Assembly: GCF_026241095.1 (NCBI RefSeq) | Contig: NZ_JAPFGB010000006.1 | Span: 248,001 to 312,000 of the forward strand | From: Saccharopolyspora sp. NFXS83 | GTDB taxonomy: Bacteria; Actinomycetota; Actinomycetes; Mycobacteriales; Pseudonocardiaceae | Length of the DNA: 64,000 nt | Reading direction: 5' to 3' | In this document: piece by piece, positions 49,068 through 58,222 of the stretch | Layout of the letters: each line of letters starts with the position of its first letter | Numbering within the stretch: position 1 is the first letter of the stretch | Made by a program: the position numbers and the translations under genes | Notes under the pieces: generated by a model | The model's database searches: none | Told to the model about the DNA's origin: nothing | What the model saw: the letters and a program-made list of their open reading frames with translations, nothing else

Positions 49068-50062
49068 CGGCACACCTCCGAGTGCGGGCCGCCACCGAGG
49101 TCGACCTGCGCCCCGCCGACCGACACCCGCAGGTTGCAGACGTAGATGTTGACCCAGCTGCCGTAGTCCAGGGTCCGGTTCAGCTTCGCGACCAGCTCCG
49201 GAAGTCCCTGCACGGCGGTGTCGAAGCGCTGCTGGTTGTCCACCCAGCCCTGCGACATCGCGCCGAGCGCGTCCACGTCGCGGGTCAAGTTCGGGGTGAT
49301 CTGGTCCATCGACCCGCGCACCGAGTTCGCCAACGTGCCGCCCGCGTCGAGGGCTTCGGCGATGCGGCCCCGGTCCTCGGCGACCGCGGAGGTCAGTTCG
49401 CCCAGCCCGCCGATCAGCAGGCGCACTTCCTCGCGGTGCTCGCTCGTGGTGGCCAGCACGGCGTTGAGGTTGACCAGTACCTCGCCGATCACCTGGTCGC
49501 GTTCGGTGAGCCCGGAGGTCACCGACACCACGCGTTCCAGCAGGCTCGTCAACGTGCCCGACTCGCCTTGGAACACCGCGATCAGCTCGTGGGCGAGCCG
49601 GTTGGCCTCCTGCGGATCCAGCGAGTCGAACAGCGGCTTGAAGCCGTTCATCAGCGCGGTGAGCTCCAACGCCGGCCGCGTCCGCTCCAGCGGGATCGTC
49701 GCGCCCGCGGGCAGCGTGCCGCCGCCGTCACCGGCGTCGAGCGCGATGAACCTGCTGCCGAGCAGGTCGGCGTAGCGGACCACGGCGCGCGTACCGCCGG
49801 GCAGCGGCTGGTCGTCGAGCACGGCGAAGCTCACCACTGCGGTGCCGTCGCGCAACCGCACGTCCTCGACGGCCCCGACGCGCACTCCCGCGATGCGCAC
49901 TTCGCTGCCCTGCTTGACGCCTTGCGCGTCGGTGAACTCAGCGCGGTAGGTGCGCGTGCCGCCGTCGAGCGGGTGGTTCAGCGTGTTCACCACGAGCACG
50001 GCGGACAGCACCGAGACGGCGACGAACGCGGTGAACTTGGCGGCGGTCGCGGTGAGGCTCAT
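49064..50062 (-). CDS. mceB: Mce protein, MceB position
   Basis: A 332-residue Mce subunit: anchor FTAFVAVSVLSAVLVV, Mce domain (YRAEFTDAQGVKQGSEVRIA, LLGSRFIALD) and helical region, ending with YVCNLRVSV. The ATG at 50062 overlaps the mceA stop by four bases; the frame extends upstream inside mceA only as a shadow. Confidence 0.88.
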   Translation of the reverse strand: MSLTATAAKFTAFVAVSVLSAVLVVNTLNHPLDGGTRTYRAEFTDAQGVKQGSEVRIAGVRVGAVEDVRLRDGTAVVSFAVLDDQPLPGGTRAVVRYADLLGSRFIALDAGDGGGTLPAGATIPLERTRPALELTALMNGFKPLFDSLDPQEANRLAHELIAVFQGESGTLTSLLERVVSVTSGLTERDQVIGEVLVNLNAVLATTSEHREEVRLLIGGLGELTSAVAEDRGRIAEALDAGGTLANSVRGSMDQITPNLTRDVDALGAMSQGWVDNQQRFDTAVQGLPELVAKLNRTLDYGSWVNIYVCNLRVSVGGAQVDLGGGPHSEVCR

Positions 50063-51306
50063 CGCGTCACCACCTGCGTTCCGCGCACGACCGGGCCGAA
50101 CAGCAGTCCCAGCAGGTCGCTGTCCGGCGCGGCCCCGGCGGACGGCACCGCTGCGCGTTCGTCCTTCGCGGACGCCGAAGGCGCGTCGGCCGGACTGGCG
50201 AACATGCGCTCCAACTCCCCCTTCTCGCGAGCCGTTCCGACGCTGCCGACGGCGCCGCCGTACGTCGTGGCATCCGGGCAGTTCGGCCCGTCCAGGCCCG
50301 GGTAGCGCGGGCACTCGGCGGGCGTGTACGGGTGCGGGTCCTCCAGCGTCACCGGCGCCCGGATCTGGAAGCGGTCGTCGACAAAGGTGCGGCTCACGTT
50401 CGAGGTGAACTCCCGCAGGTTGCGCAGCGTCTCGGGAATCCGGTCCGCGTTGCCGCCGAGCACCTCCGAGGCCGGTCGCGCGACGTGCACGACCTCGATG
50501 GCGCGGGCCGCGTTCTCGTCCAGGAACTGCTGGGACCGCTCGGTGAGCTCGGTCCCGGCACCCAGCAGGTCCGCGAGGTTCTCCCGCTCCTCGACCACCG
50601 CGTGCGACAGCACCACCGCGTCGTCCAGGGTCGCCAGCAGGTCCGGTGCGGCGCCGGCCAGCTGCTCGGTGAGCCCGGCGACCTCGCCGAGCTCGCCCAC
50701 CACCTCCGCCGGGTCGAACCGGCCCGACAGGTCGTGCAGCGTGTCGATGGTCTCGCCGAGCTCGGCGCCGCGCCCGCGCAGCACGTCGGCCATCGTGCCC
50801 AGCGCCACCTGCAACTCCGCGGGCCGCAAGCTCTGCAGCAGGGCGAACATCCGGGTGTAGGCGTGGTAGATCCGCACCGTGTCGGCATCGGTGTCCGCCG
50901 CGATCTCGGCCCCCGGCTCCAACCCGCCGCCAGCCGTGGATCCGGCGCCCGCGAGCTCGACGTACTGGTCCCCGAACAACGTCTTCGGCAGGATCCGCAG
51001 CCGCACGCCCGCCGGGATCGAGTCCATCGTGGACGGATCCATCCGCAGCGTCAGCCGGGAACCCGCCGTTCCCTCGTTGACCTCGGCGAGCTCACCGACC
51101 ACCACTCCCCGGTACTGCACCGCCGAGTTCACCCGCACCGGCCCCGCCGCCGCGGGCACGTCCGCGCTCACCGTCGGGTCGGACTCGAACGCCTCCCCGC
51201 CACCCAGCACCGCGAACACCGCCGCGCCCAGCACCACCACGACACCGCCGATCCCGCGCAGTGCCAGCGAAGTCCGGCTCACACCGCCGCGCGTCAGGTC
51301 CACCAT
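50059..51306 (-). CDS. mceA: Mce protein, MceA position
   Basis: A 415-residue Mce subunit, first of six. Anchor helix GIGGVVVVLGAAVFAVLGG, Mce domain with VRVNSAVQYRGVVVGELAEV and LPKTLFGDQYVEL, the extended helical region and a C-terminal segment with PAECPRYPGLDGPNCP typical of MceA. The ATG at 51306 shares one base with the yrbEB stop (TGATG). The periplasmic-space hexamer formed with B-F would conduct lipid substrate. Confidence 0.9.
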   Translation of the reverse strand: MVDLTRGGVSRTSLALRGIGGVVVVLGAAVFAVLGGGEAFESDPTVSADVPAAAGPVRVNSAVQYRGVVVGELAEVNEGTAGSRLTLRMDPSTMDSIPAGVRLRILPKTLFGDQYVELAGAGSTAGGGLEPGAEIAADTDADTVRIYHAYTRMFALLQSLRPAELQVALGTMADVLRGRGAELGETIDTLHDLSGRFDPAEVVGELGEVAGLTEQLAGAAPDLLATLDDAVVLSHAVVEERENLADLLGAGTELTERSQQFLDENAARAIEVVHVARPASEVLGGNADRIPETLRNLREFTSNVSRTFVDDRFQIRAPVTLEDPHPYTPAECPRYPGLDGPNCPDATTYGGAVGSVGTAREKGELERMFASPADAPSASAKDERAAVPSAGAAPDSDLLGLLFGPVVRGTQVVTR

Positions 51307-52166
51307 CACTGCACCCCCAGCGCGGGCAGGCTGGGGCTCAAGCCCCAGAACAGCAGCGTCAGCACCATGTCCGTGAACGTGATCGCGACGATGCTGGTGC
51401 GCAGCGCCCGTCCCGCGGCACGTCCCACGCCTTCGGGGCCGCCGGTGGCGTAGTAGCCGTAGAAGCAGTGCACCAGCGTCACCACCATCGCGAACACCAC
51501 GGCCTTCAGCAGCGAGAACCCGATGTCCGACGGGGTCAGCAGCAGCTGGAAGTAGAAGTCGTAGGTACCGCCCGACTGGCCCTGCAGGGTGACGACCGCG
51601 ACCCGCGTCGCGATGTAGGACGCGAACAGGCCCACCAGGTACAGCGGCACCACCGAGATGAACGCCGCCGCCATCCGGGTGCTGACCAGGAACGGCAACG
51701 AGCGCACCGCCATCGACTCCAGCGCGTCGATCTCGTCGGAGATCCGCATCGCGCCCAGCTGCGCGGTGAACCCGGTGCCGACCTTCGCCGCCAGCGCGAT
51801 GCTCGCCACCAGCGGCGCCAGCTCGCGGGTGTTGACCATCGCCGACATCAACCCGGACATCGGGGTCAGCCCGATCAGGTCCAGCCCCCGATACCCCTCC
51901 AGCCCGACCTGGGTGCTGGCCACGAACGACATCGCGAAGATGACGCCGATGGTGCCGCCCCCGGCGAACAACGAGGCCGCGCCGAAGCTGATCTCCGCGA
52001 CGAGCCGCGCCACGTGCCTGCCGTAGTGCACCAGCGCGAACGGCACCGACGCGATCGACCGGAAGTAGAAGGTGGCCTGCACCCCGAACGACACCAGCAG
52101 GTCGATCAACCCGCGGGTGCGCCGCACCGCGCCGCGCCGCGCCGCCCGGACCAGGAGGTCTGCCAT
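51306..52166 (-). CDS. yrbEB: Mce permease YrbEB
   Basis: A 286-residue MlaE-family permease with about five to six hydrophobic helices. Conserved stretches are VGTGFTAQLGAMRISDEIDALESM near 130, the coupling region for the ATPase, and VSTRMAAAFISVVPLYLVG. It partners YrbEA in the membrane. The ATP-binding subunit (MceG/Mkl) is not in the window. Confidence 0.9.
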   Translation of the reverse strand: MADLLVRAARRGAVRRTRGLIDLLVSFGVQATFYFRSIASVPFALVHYGRHVARLVAEISFGAASLFAGGGTIGVIFAMSFVASTQVGLEGYRGLDLIGLTPMSGLMSAMVNTRELAPLVASIALAAKVGTGFTAQLGAMRISDEIDALESMAVRSLPFLVSTRMAAAFISVVPLYLVGLFASYIATRVAVVTLQGQSGGTYDFYFQLLLTPSDIGFSLLKAVVFAMVVTLVHCFYGYYATGGPEGVGRAAGRALRTSIVAITFTDMVLTLLFWGLSPSLPALGVQ

Positions 52167-52972
52167 CAGAACTCACCCTTCGGCGGCAGCAGCAGCGGGT
52201 GCAGCTCGGTCAGCACGGTGTTCGCCACGAACACCAGCACGAACGCCATCACCACGGCCTCGTTGACCGCGTCGCCCAGCCCGCTCGGGCCGCCCTTGGC
52301 GGTGAGGCCCTTGTACGCCGACACCAGCGCCGCCAGGACCGCGAACGTCCCCGCCTTGATCTCGGCCATCAGGAACCCGCCCGGATCGGAGTACGCGGTC
52401 AGCGTCGCGAGGAATCCTCCGGAAGATCCGCCCAGCAGCACGTGCACGAGCAGCGTGGCGGTGATACCGATGGCCATGACCACGCCGTTGAGCAGCACCG
52501 TCACCAGGACCGCCGCCAGCACCCTGGGCACCACCAGGCGCTCCATCGTGGAGAGCCCCATGACTTCCATGGCGTCGGTCTCCTCGCGCAGCTTGCGCGC
52601 CCCGAGGTCGGCGCAGATCGCCGAACCTCCCACCCCGGAGATCATCAGAGCGCACACCAGCGGCGCGGCCTGGCCCACCACCACGAACGCCACCACCGCC
52701 CCGGCGTAGCTCTCCGCACCGAGCTGTCCGGCGAGCGAACCGATGTTCACCGCCACCAGCACGCCCAGCGGGATCGTCATCAGCACCGCCGGCACCGTGC
52801 TCACCGACGCCAGGAACCAGGACTGCTCCAGGCATTCCCGCCAGGACAGCCGCCGCCCGAGCAGCGCCCGGCCCCCGGCGCGCACGGTCCGCAAGGAGAA
52901 CACCAGCAGCAGCCCCGCCTGCGCCGCCGCATCCGCGAACGGGCCGCGGGCGGGCGGTGTCTCCAGGGCCAT
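52166..52972 (-). CDS. yrbEA: Mce permease YrbEA
   Basis: A 268-residue MlaE-family permease. Key blocks are LVCALMISGVGGSAICADLGARKL near 115, REETDAMEVMGL and VPRVLAAVLVTVLLNGVV. I use ATG 52972 because GGAGGGAG lies upstream; an upstream ATG adds ten unlike residues. First gene of the Mce operon, divergent from a TetR gene; the 94-bp spacer holds likely operators. Confidence 0.9.
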   Translation of the reverse strand: MALETPPARGPFADAAAQAGLLLVFSLRTVRAGGRALLGRRLSWRECLEQSWFLASVSTVPAVLMTIPLGVLVAVNIGSLAGQLGAESYAGAVVAFVVVGQAAPLVCALMISGVGGSAICADLGARKLREETDAMEVMGLSTMERLVVPRVLAAVLVTVLLNGVVMAIGITATLLVHVLLGGSSGGFLATLTAYSDPGGFLMAEIKAGTFAVLAALVSAYKGLTAKGGPSGLGDAVNEAVVMAFVLVFVANTVLTELHPLLLPPKGEF

Positions 52973-53006
52973 CGTCGGCTCCCTCCACAGTGCGATGCAC
53001 ATCTAG

Positions 53007-53044
53007 AACGAGCGTTACGTAGCATGCGTTACGGAACAATCGTT
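53007..53044. promoter_or_regulatory. Paired operator-like repeats between yrbEA and tetR
   Basis: AACGAGCGTT (53007-53016) and AACAATCGTT (53035-53044) are two similar imperfect palindromes with centres 28 bases apart; GCGTTACG is repeated directly at 53012-53019 and 53026-53033. Their place between divergent yrbEA and a TetR gene fits autoregulation and control of the Mce operon. Confidence 0.55.
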
Positions 53045-53066
53045 TTGACTTTTCGGGGGAATCGAC

Positions 53067-53663
53067 GTGGCCAAGAAGATCCGCGACCCGCGCTCGCGCC
53101 AGCACATCGTGGAGGCGGCGTGGCGGCTGCTCGCGACCCGCGGGCTCGGCGCCACCACCATGCGCGCCGTCGCGGCCGAGGCCGGGGTGTCCACGGGATC
53201 GGTCACGCACTACTTCGAGGACAAGGCCGAGCTGATCAACGCGGTGCTGCGGCACAACGGGAAGGTCGCCGCCCAGCGCGTCGTGGAGGCCGTCGGCGAA
53301 CGCCGCGGGCTCGACGCGGTGCAACGCGCCACCCAGGGGCTGCTGCCGGTCGACGAGGAACGGCTCACCTGCTGGCGGGTGTGGCTGGCGTCGTGGTCGG
53401 ACGACTCCTCGGGCGGCTTCACCGAGGGCTACCAGGTGTGGCGCTCATTGCTGCGCAGACATCTCAACGAGGCCGTGGCGGACGGCGAGCTGCCCGACGG
53501 GCTCGACCTGCCGCACGAGATCGGCGTGCTGGGCACGCTCGTGGTCGGCACCGGGCTGCTCGCGGGCTCCGACATGTCCACCCGCGATCAGCTGCGCAGG
53601 CGGGCCCGCCGCATCTTCAACGAGCACTTCGCCCGGCTCGCCCAGCAGCGCTCGTCGGTGTGA
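53067..53663 (+). CDS. TetR regulator of the Mce operon (putative)
   Basis: A 198-residue TetR protein. HTH residues lie in TTMRAVAAEAGVSTGSVTHYFEDKAEL (about 30-55). The C-terminal domain is a BetI-like helical bundle (RLTCWRVWLASW). It starts with GTG at 53067 after GGGGGAA. Position across from yrbEA suggests it represses the Mce operon; the ligand could be a sterol-CoA or fatty-acyl-CoA, which is speculative. Confidence 0.83.
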   Translation: MAKKIRDPRSRQHIVEAAWRLLATRGLGATTMRAVAAEAGVSTGSVTHYFEDKAELINAVLRHNGKVAAQRVVEAVGERRGLDAVQRATQGLLPVDEERLTCWRVWLASWSDDSSGGFTEGYQVWRSLLRRHLNEAVADGELPDGLDLPHEIGVLGTLVVGTGLLAGSDMSTRDQLRRRARRIFNEHFARLAQQRSSV

Positions 53664-53674
53664 ACCGGGCGGGA

Positions 53675-53983
53675 TCAATCACGCGGCAGCAGCGGGCCCA
53701 AGGGACCGAGGTCGAGGTTGAGCTCCTCGGCGGACAGGTCGAACCGCTCCCGCAGCTCGGTCACCGCTTCATCCAGCTTCATCAGCGCCACTCCGAGGTC
53801 CTCGACCTGCGGGTCGGCCAGTTCACCCGAGTCGACGCGCCGCAGCGCCTGGCGTTCCATGAGCTGACGCACCAGCTCGATGATCGTGAGCACCAGCTTG
53901 AACAGGTCTCGCTGAACCGACTCCGAGTCGGCGTCGATGCGGCGGGGCAACCCACCACGCGCCCGCCGTTCCTCCTCAGCCAT
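53675..53983 (-). CDS. gvpK: Gas vesicle protein GvpK
   Basis: A 102-residue GvpK: RRIDADSESVQRDLFKLVLTIIELVRQLMERQALRRVDSG and LGVALMKLDEAVTELRERFDL are family-defining stretches. It is a minor assembly factor and the last gene of the operon, overlapping gvpS by eight bases; ATG 53983 chosen. Confidence 0.92.
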   Translation of the reverse strand: MAEEERRARGGLPRRIDADSESVQRDLFKLVLTIIELVRQLMERQALRRVDSGELADPQVEDLGVALMKLDEAVTELRERFDLSAEELNLDLGPLGPLLPRD

Positions 53984-54215
53984 CACCCACCTCCAGCTCG
54001 GTACCCGCGGCACCCTCGTAGATGGAGGTGATCAACGCGCGCAACGAGACCCGGACGAGATCGACCCCGGCCAGCGAGATCGTGATGTCCCCGGTCAGCA
54101 CCACGCCGCCGGCCAACAACCGGTCGAGCAGATCGACCAGCGCGACCTCCTGGGCATCGCGCACCGGTGCGTCGTCCCGAGCGTGCGCCACCTCGGCGTT
54201 CTCCGGCCGGGTCAC
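53976..54215 (-). CDS. gvpS: Gas vesicle protein GvpS (GvpA-related)
   Basis: A 79-residue member of the GvpA/J/M superfamily (VALVDLLDRLLAGGVVLTGDITISLAGVDLVRVSLRALITS). The GTG start at 54215 overlaps the gvpL stop (GTGA). In Streptomyces this position carries gvpS. It may cap or nucleate the vesicle shell. Confidence 0.85.
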   Translation of the reverse strand: MTRPENAEVAHARDDAPVRDAQEVALVDLLDRLLAGGVVLTGDITISLAGVDLVRVSLRALITSIYEGAAGTELEVGDG

Positions 54216-54982
54216 GCCTCCTCGCCCCCGATCACCGCGAACGAGTAGGCGGGCCACGGCCCGGTGACCTCAGCGCGCAGGCCGCCGTCGGCGGCAGTGG
54301 CGTGGGCGGCCTCGCGGAACTCGGCGGACCGGTCGGCGTCGACCAGGTAGGCGCCGTTGAGCACCATCGTGCCCTCGTACTTCGCCAGTTCCCGGTTCTG
54401 CGCCGGCAGCACCCGAGAGGCGTGCGCCAGCGCGACAAGCTGCCGGTGCAGCCGCTCCGCTCGATCCGCGGCGTCCGACCGGTGCCGTTCGGCGCCTTCG
54501 CGGCGACGCCTGATCCGCTCCAGGTAAGCCGATCCCGGCCGCTTGGACGACTCTTCCTCCGGCTGCTGCTCCACGGGGGTTTCGGCGGGGGGATCGGCGA
54601 ACGCTTTCACCCCCCACTCGATGCGACCGGTGATGCGATCCAGCACCTCCAGCAGCTCGCCGGCGCGGCCGGTCAGCACCTCGCGCACCCGGTCGTCCGA
54701 GTAGTACACGGTAGCCAGGCTCAACGGCGCGACCGGCGTGGGAACGGCGCCGATCACCCGGTTGTGCGCTCGCGCCGTCGACTCCAGCCACCGCACGTCC
54801 TCGAAGTGCTCCCGCAGGCCCTCCTCGCCGAAATCCGCCGCGTCGACCGTGCTCACCCACGCGACCACGCCCGCCGCGCGCACCGCTCGCACCGGGCGAT
54901 CGCCGATGCCGGTGACCTCACCCGGTCCCGCGTCACCGCCGGCCCGGGTGATCGCGTAGACGTAGCTCATCGGCTCAGTCAC
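54212..54982 (-). CDS. gvpL: Gas vesicle protein GvpL (GvpF/L family)
   Basis: A 256-residue GvpF/L protein: YVYAITRAG at the N terminus, ARAHNRVIGAVPTPVAPLSLATVYYSDD near 72, a Lys/Glu-rich helical insert and the C-terminal MVLNGAYLVD...WPAYSFA. GTG 54982 with GAGGAG seven bases upstream; ATG 54970 is an alternative. It is a paralogue of gvpF at 55976-56746. Confidence 0.9.
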   Translation of the reverse strand: MTEPMSYVYAITRAGGDAGPGEVTGIGDRPVRAVRAAGVVAWVSTVDAADFGEEGLREHFEDVRWLESTARAHNRVIGAVPTPVAPLSLATVYYSDDRVREVLTGRAGELLEVLDRITGRIEWGVKAFADPPAETPVEQQPEEESSKRPGSAYLERIRRRREGAERHRSDAADRAERLHRQLVALAHASRVLPAQNRELAKYEGTMVLNGAYLVDADRSAEFREAAHATAADGGLRAEVTGPWPAYSFAVIGGEEA

Positions 54983-55340
54983 TGCCCTGCTCCTCGATCG
55001 CGTCCGGGTCCGCCGCGTCTTCCAGTCGGCGGACTTCGTCGCGCAATCTGCGGTTCTCCTCGACCAGGTCCCGGTGGCCGGCCGACAACGTCGGGTCGGA
55101 CTCCCACCAGTTGATGCCCATCTCCCTGGCCCGCTCCACCGAGGCGACCACCAGCCTCAGCTTGATCGTCAACAGCTCGATGTCGAGCAGGTTCACCTGG
55201 ATGTCCCCGGCGATGACGATGCCCTTGTCGAGCACTCGCTCCAAGATGTCGGCCAGGTTCGCCCCCTCCTGGCGCGCGGGCGTGTTCTGCTGGCCGTACC
55301 AGGCGGGAGCGCGTGAGCCGCCGGCGTCGGAACCCGTCAT
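54975..55340 (-). CDS. gvpJ: Gas vesicle protein GvpJ
   Basis: A 121-residue GvpA-superfamily protein: LADILERVLDKGIVIAGDIQ and VNLLDIELLTIKLRLVVASV form the hydrophobic core, followed by WWESDP and an acidic coiled-coil tail. The extended C terminus points to GvpJ rather than the structural GvpA. It overlaps gvpL by eight bases. Confidence 0.88.
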   Translation of the reverse strand: MTGSDAGGSRAPAWYGQQNTPARQEGANLADILERVLDKGIVIAGDIQVNLLDIELLTIKLRLVVASVERAREMGINWWESDPTLSAGHRDLVEENRRLRDEVRRLEDAADPDAIEEQGSD

Positions 55341-55356
55341 CGCCCACCACCTCCCG

Positions 55357-55719
55357 TCACCGCGAGCCTTCGCCGCGCGGGTACCGCTCGACCCGCCGGT
55401 ACGACAACAACTCGCCCGCTTCGTCCAGCTCCGCTTCGTAGAGCGCCAGCACGTCGGTCGTCGCCGGGACTCGGCGCGACTCGACCACTTCCACTCCGAC
55501 GAGCCAGCCCTGCTCGCCCCGTTGCAACGAGGTCACGCCCTCGGCCGACCTCCCGATCAGCTCCTCCAGCTGCTCCAGCGCCAGCCGCGCCACCTCGGGC
55601 GCGCGCAACCGGCTCGACCGGGGCGGCGCCGCCTCCGGCGGCGCGCCTTCGTCCGGCGGCGGACGCCGCCTCGGACGGTTCCGTTCCGAGCTTCCCGCGC
55701 GGTCCGATGCACCCGGCAT
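55357..55719 (-). CDS. gvpO: Gas vesicle protein GvpO
   Basis: A 120-residue GvpO: a disordered Pro/Arg-rich start, then the conserved domain APEVARLALEQLEELIGRSAEG, GWLVGVEVVESRRVPATTDVLALYE and SYRRVERYPRG. Essential for vesicle formation in haloarchaea and conserved in actinomycetes. ATG 55719; six bases after gvpG. Confidence 0.88.
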   Translation of the reverse strand: MPGASDRAGSSERNRPRRRPPPDEGAPPEAAPPRSSRLRAPEVARLALEQLEELIGRSAEGVTSLQRGEQGWLVGVEVVESRRVPATTDVLALYEAELDEAGELLSYRRVERYPRGEGSR

Positions 55720-55725
55720 GATCGA

Positions 55726-55974
55726 TCACATCTCCCCCGACCTGCGCCGCTGTGCTTCGAACAGCCTTGCCAGGTAGCCGTCGTGCAACTCGTCCCGCTC
55801 CTGTTCGGTGATCTCGCCCGCCTCGAAGAGCTCATCCGCCTCGGCCATGCCGCGCTGGATCGTGCCGAGGTCGTAGTACTCGCGCTCAGCCTGCTCCTTC
55901 ATCCGCTCCGCCACCCACGTCACCGCGCGGATCGGGGCGAGCGGCGCGGTGAGGATCCCGCTGATCAGTCCCAT
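55726..55974 (-). CDS. gvpG: Gas vesicle protein GvpG
   Basis: An 82-residue GvpG: MGLISGILTAPLAPIRAVTW at the N terminus and a charged coiled-coil rest (ADELFEAGEITEQERDELHD). The ATG at 55974 is one base after the gvpF stop. A small helical assembly factor that works with GvpF and GvpL. Confidence 0.9.
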   Translation of the reverse strand: MGLISGILTAPLAPIRAVTWVAERMKEQAEREYYDLGTIQRGMAEADELFEAGEITEQERDELHDGYLARLFEAQRRRSGEM

Positions 55975-55975
55975 G

Positions 55976-56746
55976 TCAGCTCTCCGGGAGGAAGTCGTAC
56001 GGGGCCATCGGCCCCAACAGGCGCAATCGGACCCTGTCCGCCCACCGCTGCCCGAGATCGTCGACACCGTCCTCGAATTCCGCGATCCGGTCCCGATCGA
56101 CCAGCAACGCGACGCTCAACGCGTCGTCCTGCCCGCTGACCTTCCGCACCGCGGTCGCCGCGGAAAGCGGGTCCAGCGCGGCGAGCGCGACCTCGACGTC
56201 GCGCGCCCGCGTGCGTTCCACGGCCTCGCTGACCAGCTCACCGAGCCGGACGCGCTCGGCGTAGCCCTCGTCCTCGGCGGCCTCGCGCAACGAGTCGCGC
56301 AGCCGGCCGATCTCGGGGACCTCGGCGACGATCTCGCGCAGGTGCACCTGGTCCGCGTACCGACCGCGCAGCGAGAACTGCACCAAGCCGTCGAGTTCGT
56401 GCAGCACCGCGGCGAAGTGGTCGTGATGCTCGGTGAGCAGCTCGTCGTGCACCGCGTCCACATCGGTCACCACACCCCCGAAGCGCAACGGCAGCACCGT
56501 GGACTCCGCCGCGACGGTGTCGAGCACCTCCTCGTGGGCCAGCAGGTCCTCCCGCGTGCCCAGCGGGCGGTCGAGTTCCACCTCACTCACCAACGCCGCG
56601 AGCGAACCGCAGGTCACTTGGAGCAGGGCACCGCTGCCACCCACCGTCGGCAGTTTCGCGGACACCGGCGCTCCCGCCCGGACGATCCCGTACACGTACA
56701 CGCCCTGCGTCACCGTTGCGGCGTCCTGATCGGTCCGCGTCGTCAT
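55976..56746 (-). CDS. gvpF: Gas vesicle protein GvpF
   Basis: A 256-residue GvpF/L-family protein: [41 protein letters not shown] near 48, [14 protein letters not shown] near 82 and a C-terminal GPMAPYDF. It recruits GvpA monomers to the growing shell. Overlaps gvpA by four bases (ATGA). Confidence 0.92.
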   Translation of the reverse strand: MTTRTDQDAATVTQGVYVYGIVRAGAPVSAKLPTVGGSGALLQVTCGSLAALVSEVELDRPLGTREDLLAHEEVLDTVAAESTVLPLRFGGVVTDVDAVHDELLTEHHDHFAAVLHELDGLVQFSLRGRYADQVHLREIVAEVPEIGRLRDSLREAAEDEGYAERVRLGELVSEAVERTRARDVEVALAALDPLSAATAVRKVSGQDDALSVALLVDRDRIAEFEDGVDDLGQRWADRVRLRLLGPMAPYDFLPES

Positions 56747-57159
56747 CGGCCCCGCCCCCGATCCCGCGATTCGCGGCGCGGCCGAGCAGGTTCCCGTTCC
56801 GGCTCCGCGTCGGAACCGCGAACCTCGTCGAACTTGTCCTTGGCAGCGTCGAGCACGCCTTTCGTCTTGCCCTCGGCACCGCCCTGCGCCATGCCCTGCA
56901 TCAGCTCGGGCAGGTCCTTGCCGCCCTTCTGATCGAGGTCCAGCCGGTTCGTCGCCTCGGCGAACCGGAGGTAGGTGTCCACGCTCGCGATCACGATCCG
57001 CGCGTCCACGGTCAGCAATTCGATGCCCACCAGCGACACACGGACGAAGGCGTCGATCACCAAGCCCTTATCCAAGATCATTTCGACCACGTCGGCCAGG
57101 CTGTTGGCCGATCCGCGTTCCACCGCGGACCCGCCCTGCCCGGTGTTGGCCACCGTCAC
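56743..57159 (-). CDS. gvpA: Gas vesicle structural protein GvpA
   Basis: A 138-residue GvpA with the conserved shell domain ([20 protein letters not shown], then [33 protein letters not shown]). The GTG at 57159 is preceded by AGGTGA. The C terminus is longer than the roughly 70-80 residues of classical GvpA, with a charged tail ending in many Arg, a feature also seen in actinomycete GvpA forms. It is the only member of the A type in the cluster, so the likely main shell protein. Confidence 0.88.
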   Translation of the reverse strand: MTVANTGQGGSAVERGSANSLADVVEMILDKGLVIDAFVRVSLVGIELLTVDARIVIASVDTYLRFAEATNRLDLDQKGGKDLPELMQGMAQGGAEGKTKGVLDAAKDKFDEVRGSDAEPEREPARPRRESRDRGRGR

Positions 57160-57163
57160 GAGA

Positions 57164-58222
57164 TCACCTACCCCGCTGTTCGCGGGAATCGCGCCGAGAT
57201 CGACGTGCCGGTTCCGGCCGCCGCGCGGCGGACTCGTCGGACGGGCCGTCCGCTGCGGACTCGTCCTCGTCGTCGTACCCGTCGTCCTCGTCGTCGTACC
57301 CGTCGTCTTCCGCGTAGCGGTCGTCGTACCCGTCTTCCTCAGCGCCACCGTCCTCCGCCTCGCGGTCCGCCTGCTCCTGCTCCACGGCGTCCTCGTGCGT
57401 GCGGACGACTTCGCGATCCCGGATCTCACCGCGCCAACCCTCGACCTCGTCCTGCTCCAAGATCGTGCGCGTCATCATGTGGCGCTTGATGTGCTTGAAA
57501 TCGGAACGGACCCGGCGGCCCTGGGCCCGCCAGAGGTTCGCGGTCTTCTCGAAGAATCCCTGCGGATGATATTCCAGGACCAGCAGAATTCGGGTCATCG
57601 TCGGAGTGATCTCGTGGAACGTCACCGTCCCGTCCACCGATCCCTTGGACCCGGTCGAATGCCAGACGATCCGAGTATCGGGAACCTGCTCCTGAATGGT
57701 CGATTCCCAACTCCGGTGCGACAGGAAGATCTGCGCGCGCCAATTGATCTTCTCATCCGATTCCTGTTCGACGCTCTCGACCTTCCGCGTGAAGCTCGGA
57801 TAGTCCTCGAAGCACGTCCACTGGTCGTAGACCACCCGCAGCGGCAACCCGACGTCGCACTGCTCGACGATGTTGACGACCTTCGCCGAACCGCTGCCCG
57901 CCGAACCACCGACTCCGAGCACTTCGCCCACCTTCTTCTTCGCGACGTCCTTGCCTGCGCTGAGCATCGCCTTGACCGGCCCGGCTCCTTCGGTGAGCTT
58001 CTTGCCGCCGGTGACCGCCGCCATCAGTCCGGAGTCACCACCGCCGTCGGCCGCGTAACGGGTGAGCCTGCCGATCAGGCCCTTCGCTTGGTCGCCCAAC
58101 GCCCCCGCGGCCCGCTCGGCTGCGGCCGACAACAGGTCCTGCCCGGCGTCCGTGAGCCGCCCCCACGGAAGATCCTGCAGCGGGTTCGCGCCCTTGGTCG
58201 GGCTCTTGCCTGCCTCAGGCAT
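57164..58222 (-). CDS. SRPBCC-domain gas vesicle accessory protein (GvpZ-like)
   Basis: A 352-residue protein. Residues 1-120 are helical and low in complexity ([21 protein letters not shown]). Residues 130-265 form a START/SRPBCC domain ([56 protein letters not shown]). The C-terminal 90 residues are an acidic tail with repeats of DDGYDDE. The position before gvpA matches the protein called GvpZ in Streptomyces, as I recall it. It may act on the forming vesicle surface. ATG 58222 chosen, overlapping the upstream gene by eight bases. Confidence 0.75.
   Translation of the reverse strand: MPEAGKSPTKGANPLQDLPWGRLTDAGQDLLSAAAERAAGALGDQAKGLIGRLTRYAADGGGDSGLMAAVTGGKKLTEGAGPVKAMLSAGKDVAKKKVGEVLGVGGSAGSGSAKVVNIVEQCDVGLPLRVVYDQWTCFEDYPSFTRKVESVEQESDEKINWRAQIFLSHRSWESTIQEQVPDTRIVWHSTGSKGSVDGTVTFHEITPTMTRILLVLEYHPQGFFEKTANLWRAQGRRVRSDFKHIKRHMMTRTILEQDEVEGWRGEIRDREVVRTHEDAVEQEQADREAEDGGAEEDGYDDRYAEDDGYDDEDDGYDDEDESAADGPSDESAARRPEPARRSRRDSREQRGR
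57262..57332. repeat. Short tandem repeat encoding an acidic tail
   Basis: A 21-base unit, on the plus strand GTCGTCCTCGTCGTCGTACC plus one C, is tandemly repeated with slight changes and encodes DDGYDDE units in the SRPBCC protein. Such repeats are prone to copy-number change. Confidence 0.75.

Noticed and set aside
53001-53020. KstR box in front of the Mce operon
   Set aside because: TAGAAC is present but the second half-site is four rather than two bases away (AACGAGCGTT), so it does not fit the KstR spacing; a local TetR site is more likely.
52199-54031. Plus-strand 610-codon frame across yrbEA, tetR and gvpK
   Set aside because: Crosses several well-supported genes and spacers, and has no domain.
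57262-57332. CRISPR-like array
   Set aside because: Repeats are contiguous 21-base units inside a coding region with no spacers; they encode acidic DDGYDDE repeats.
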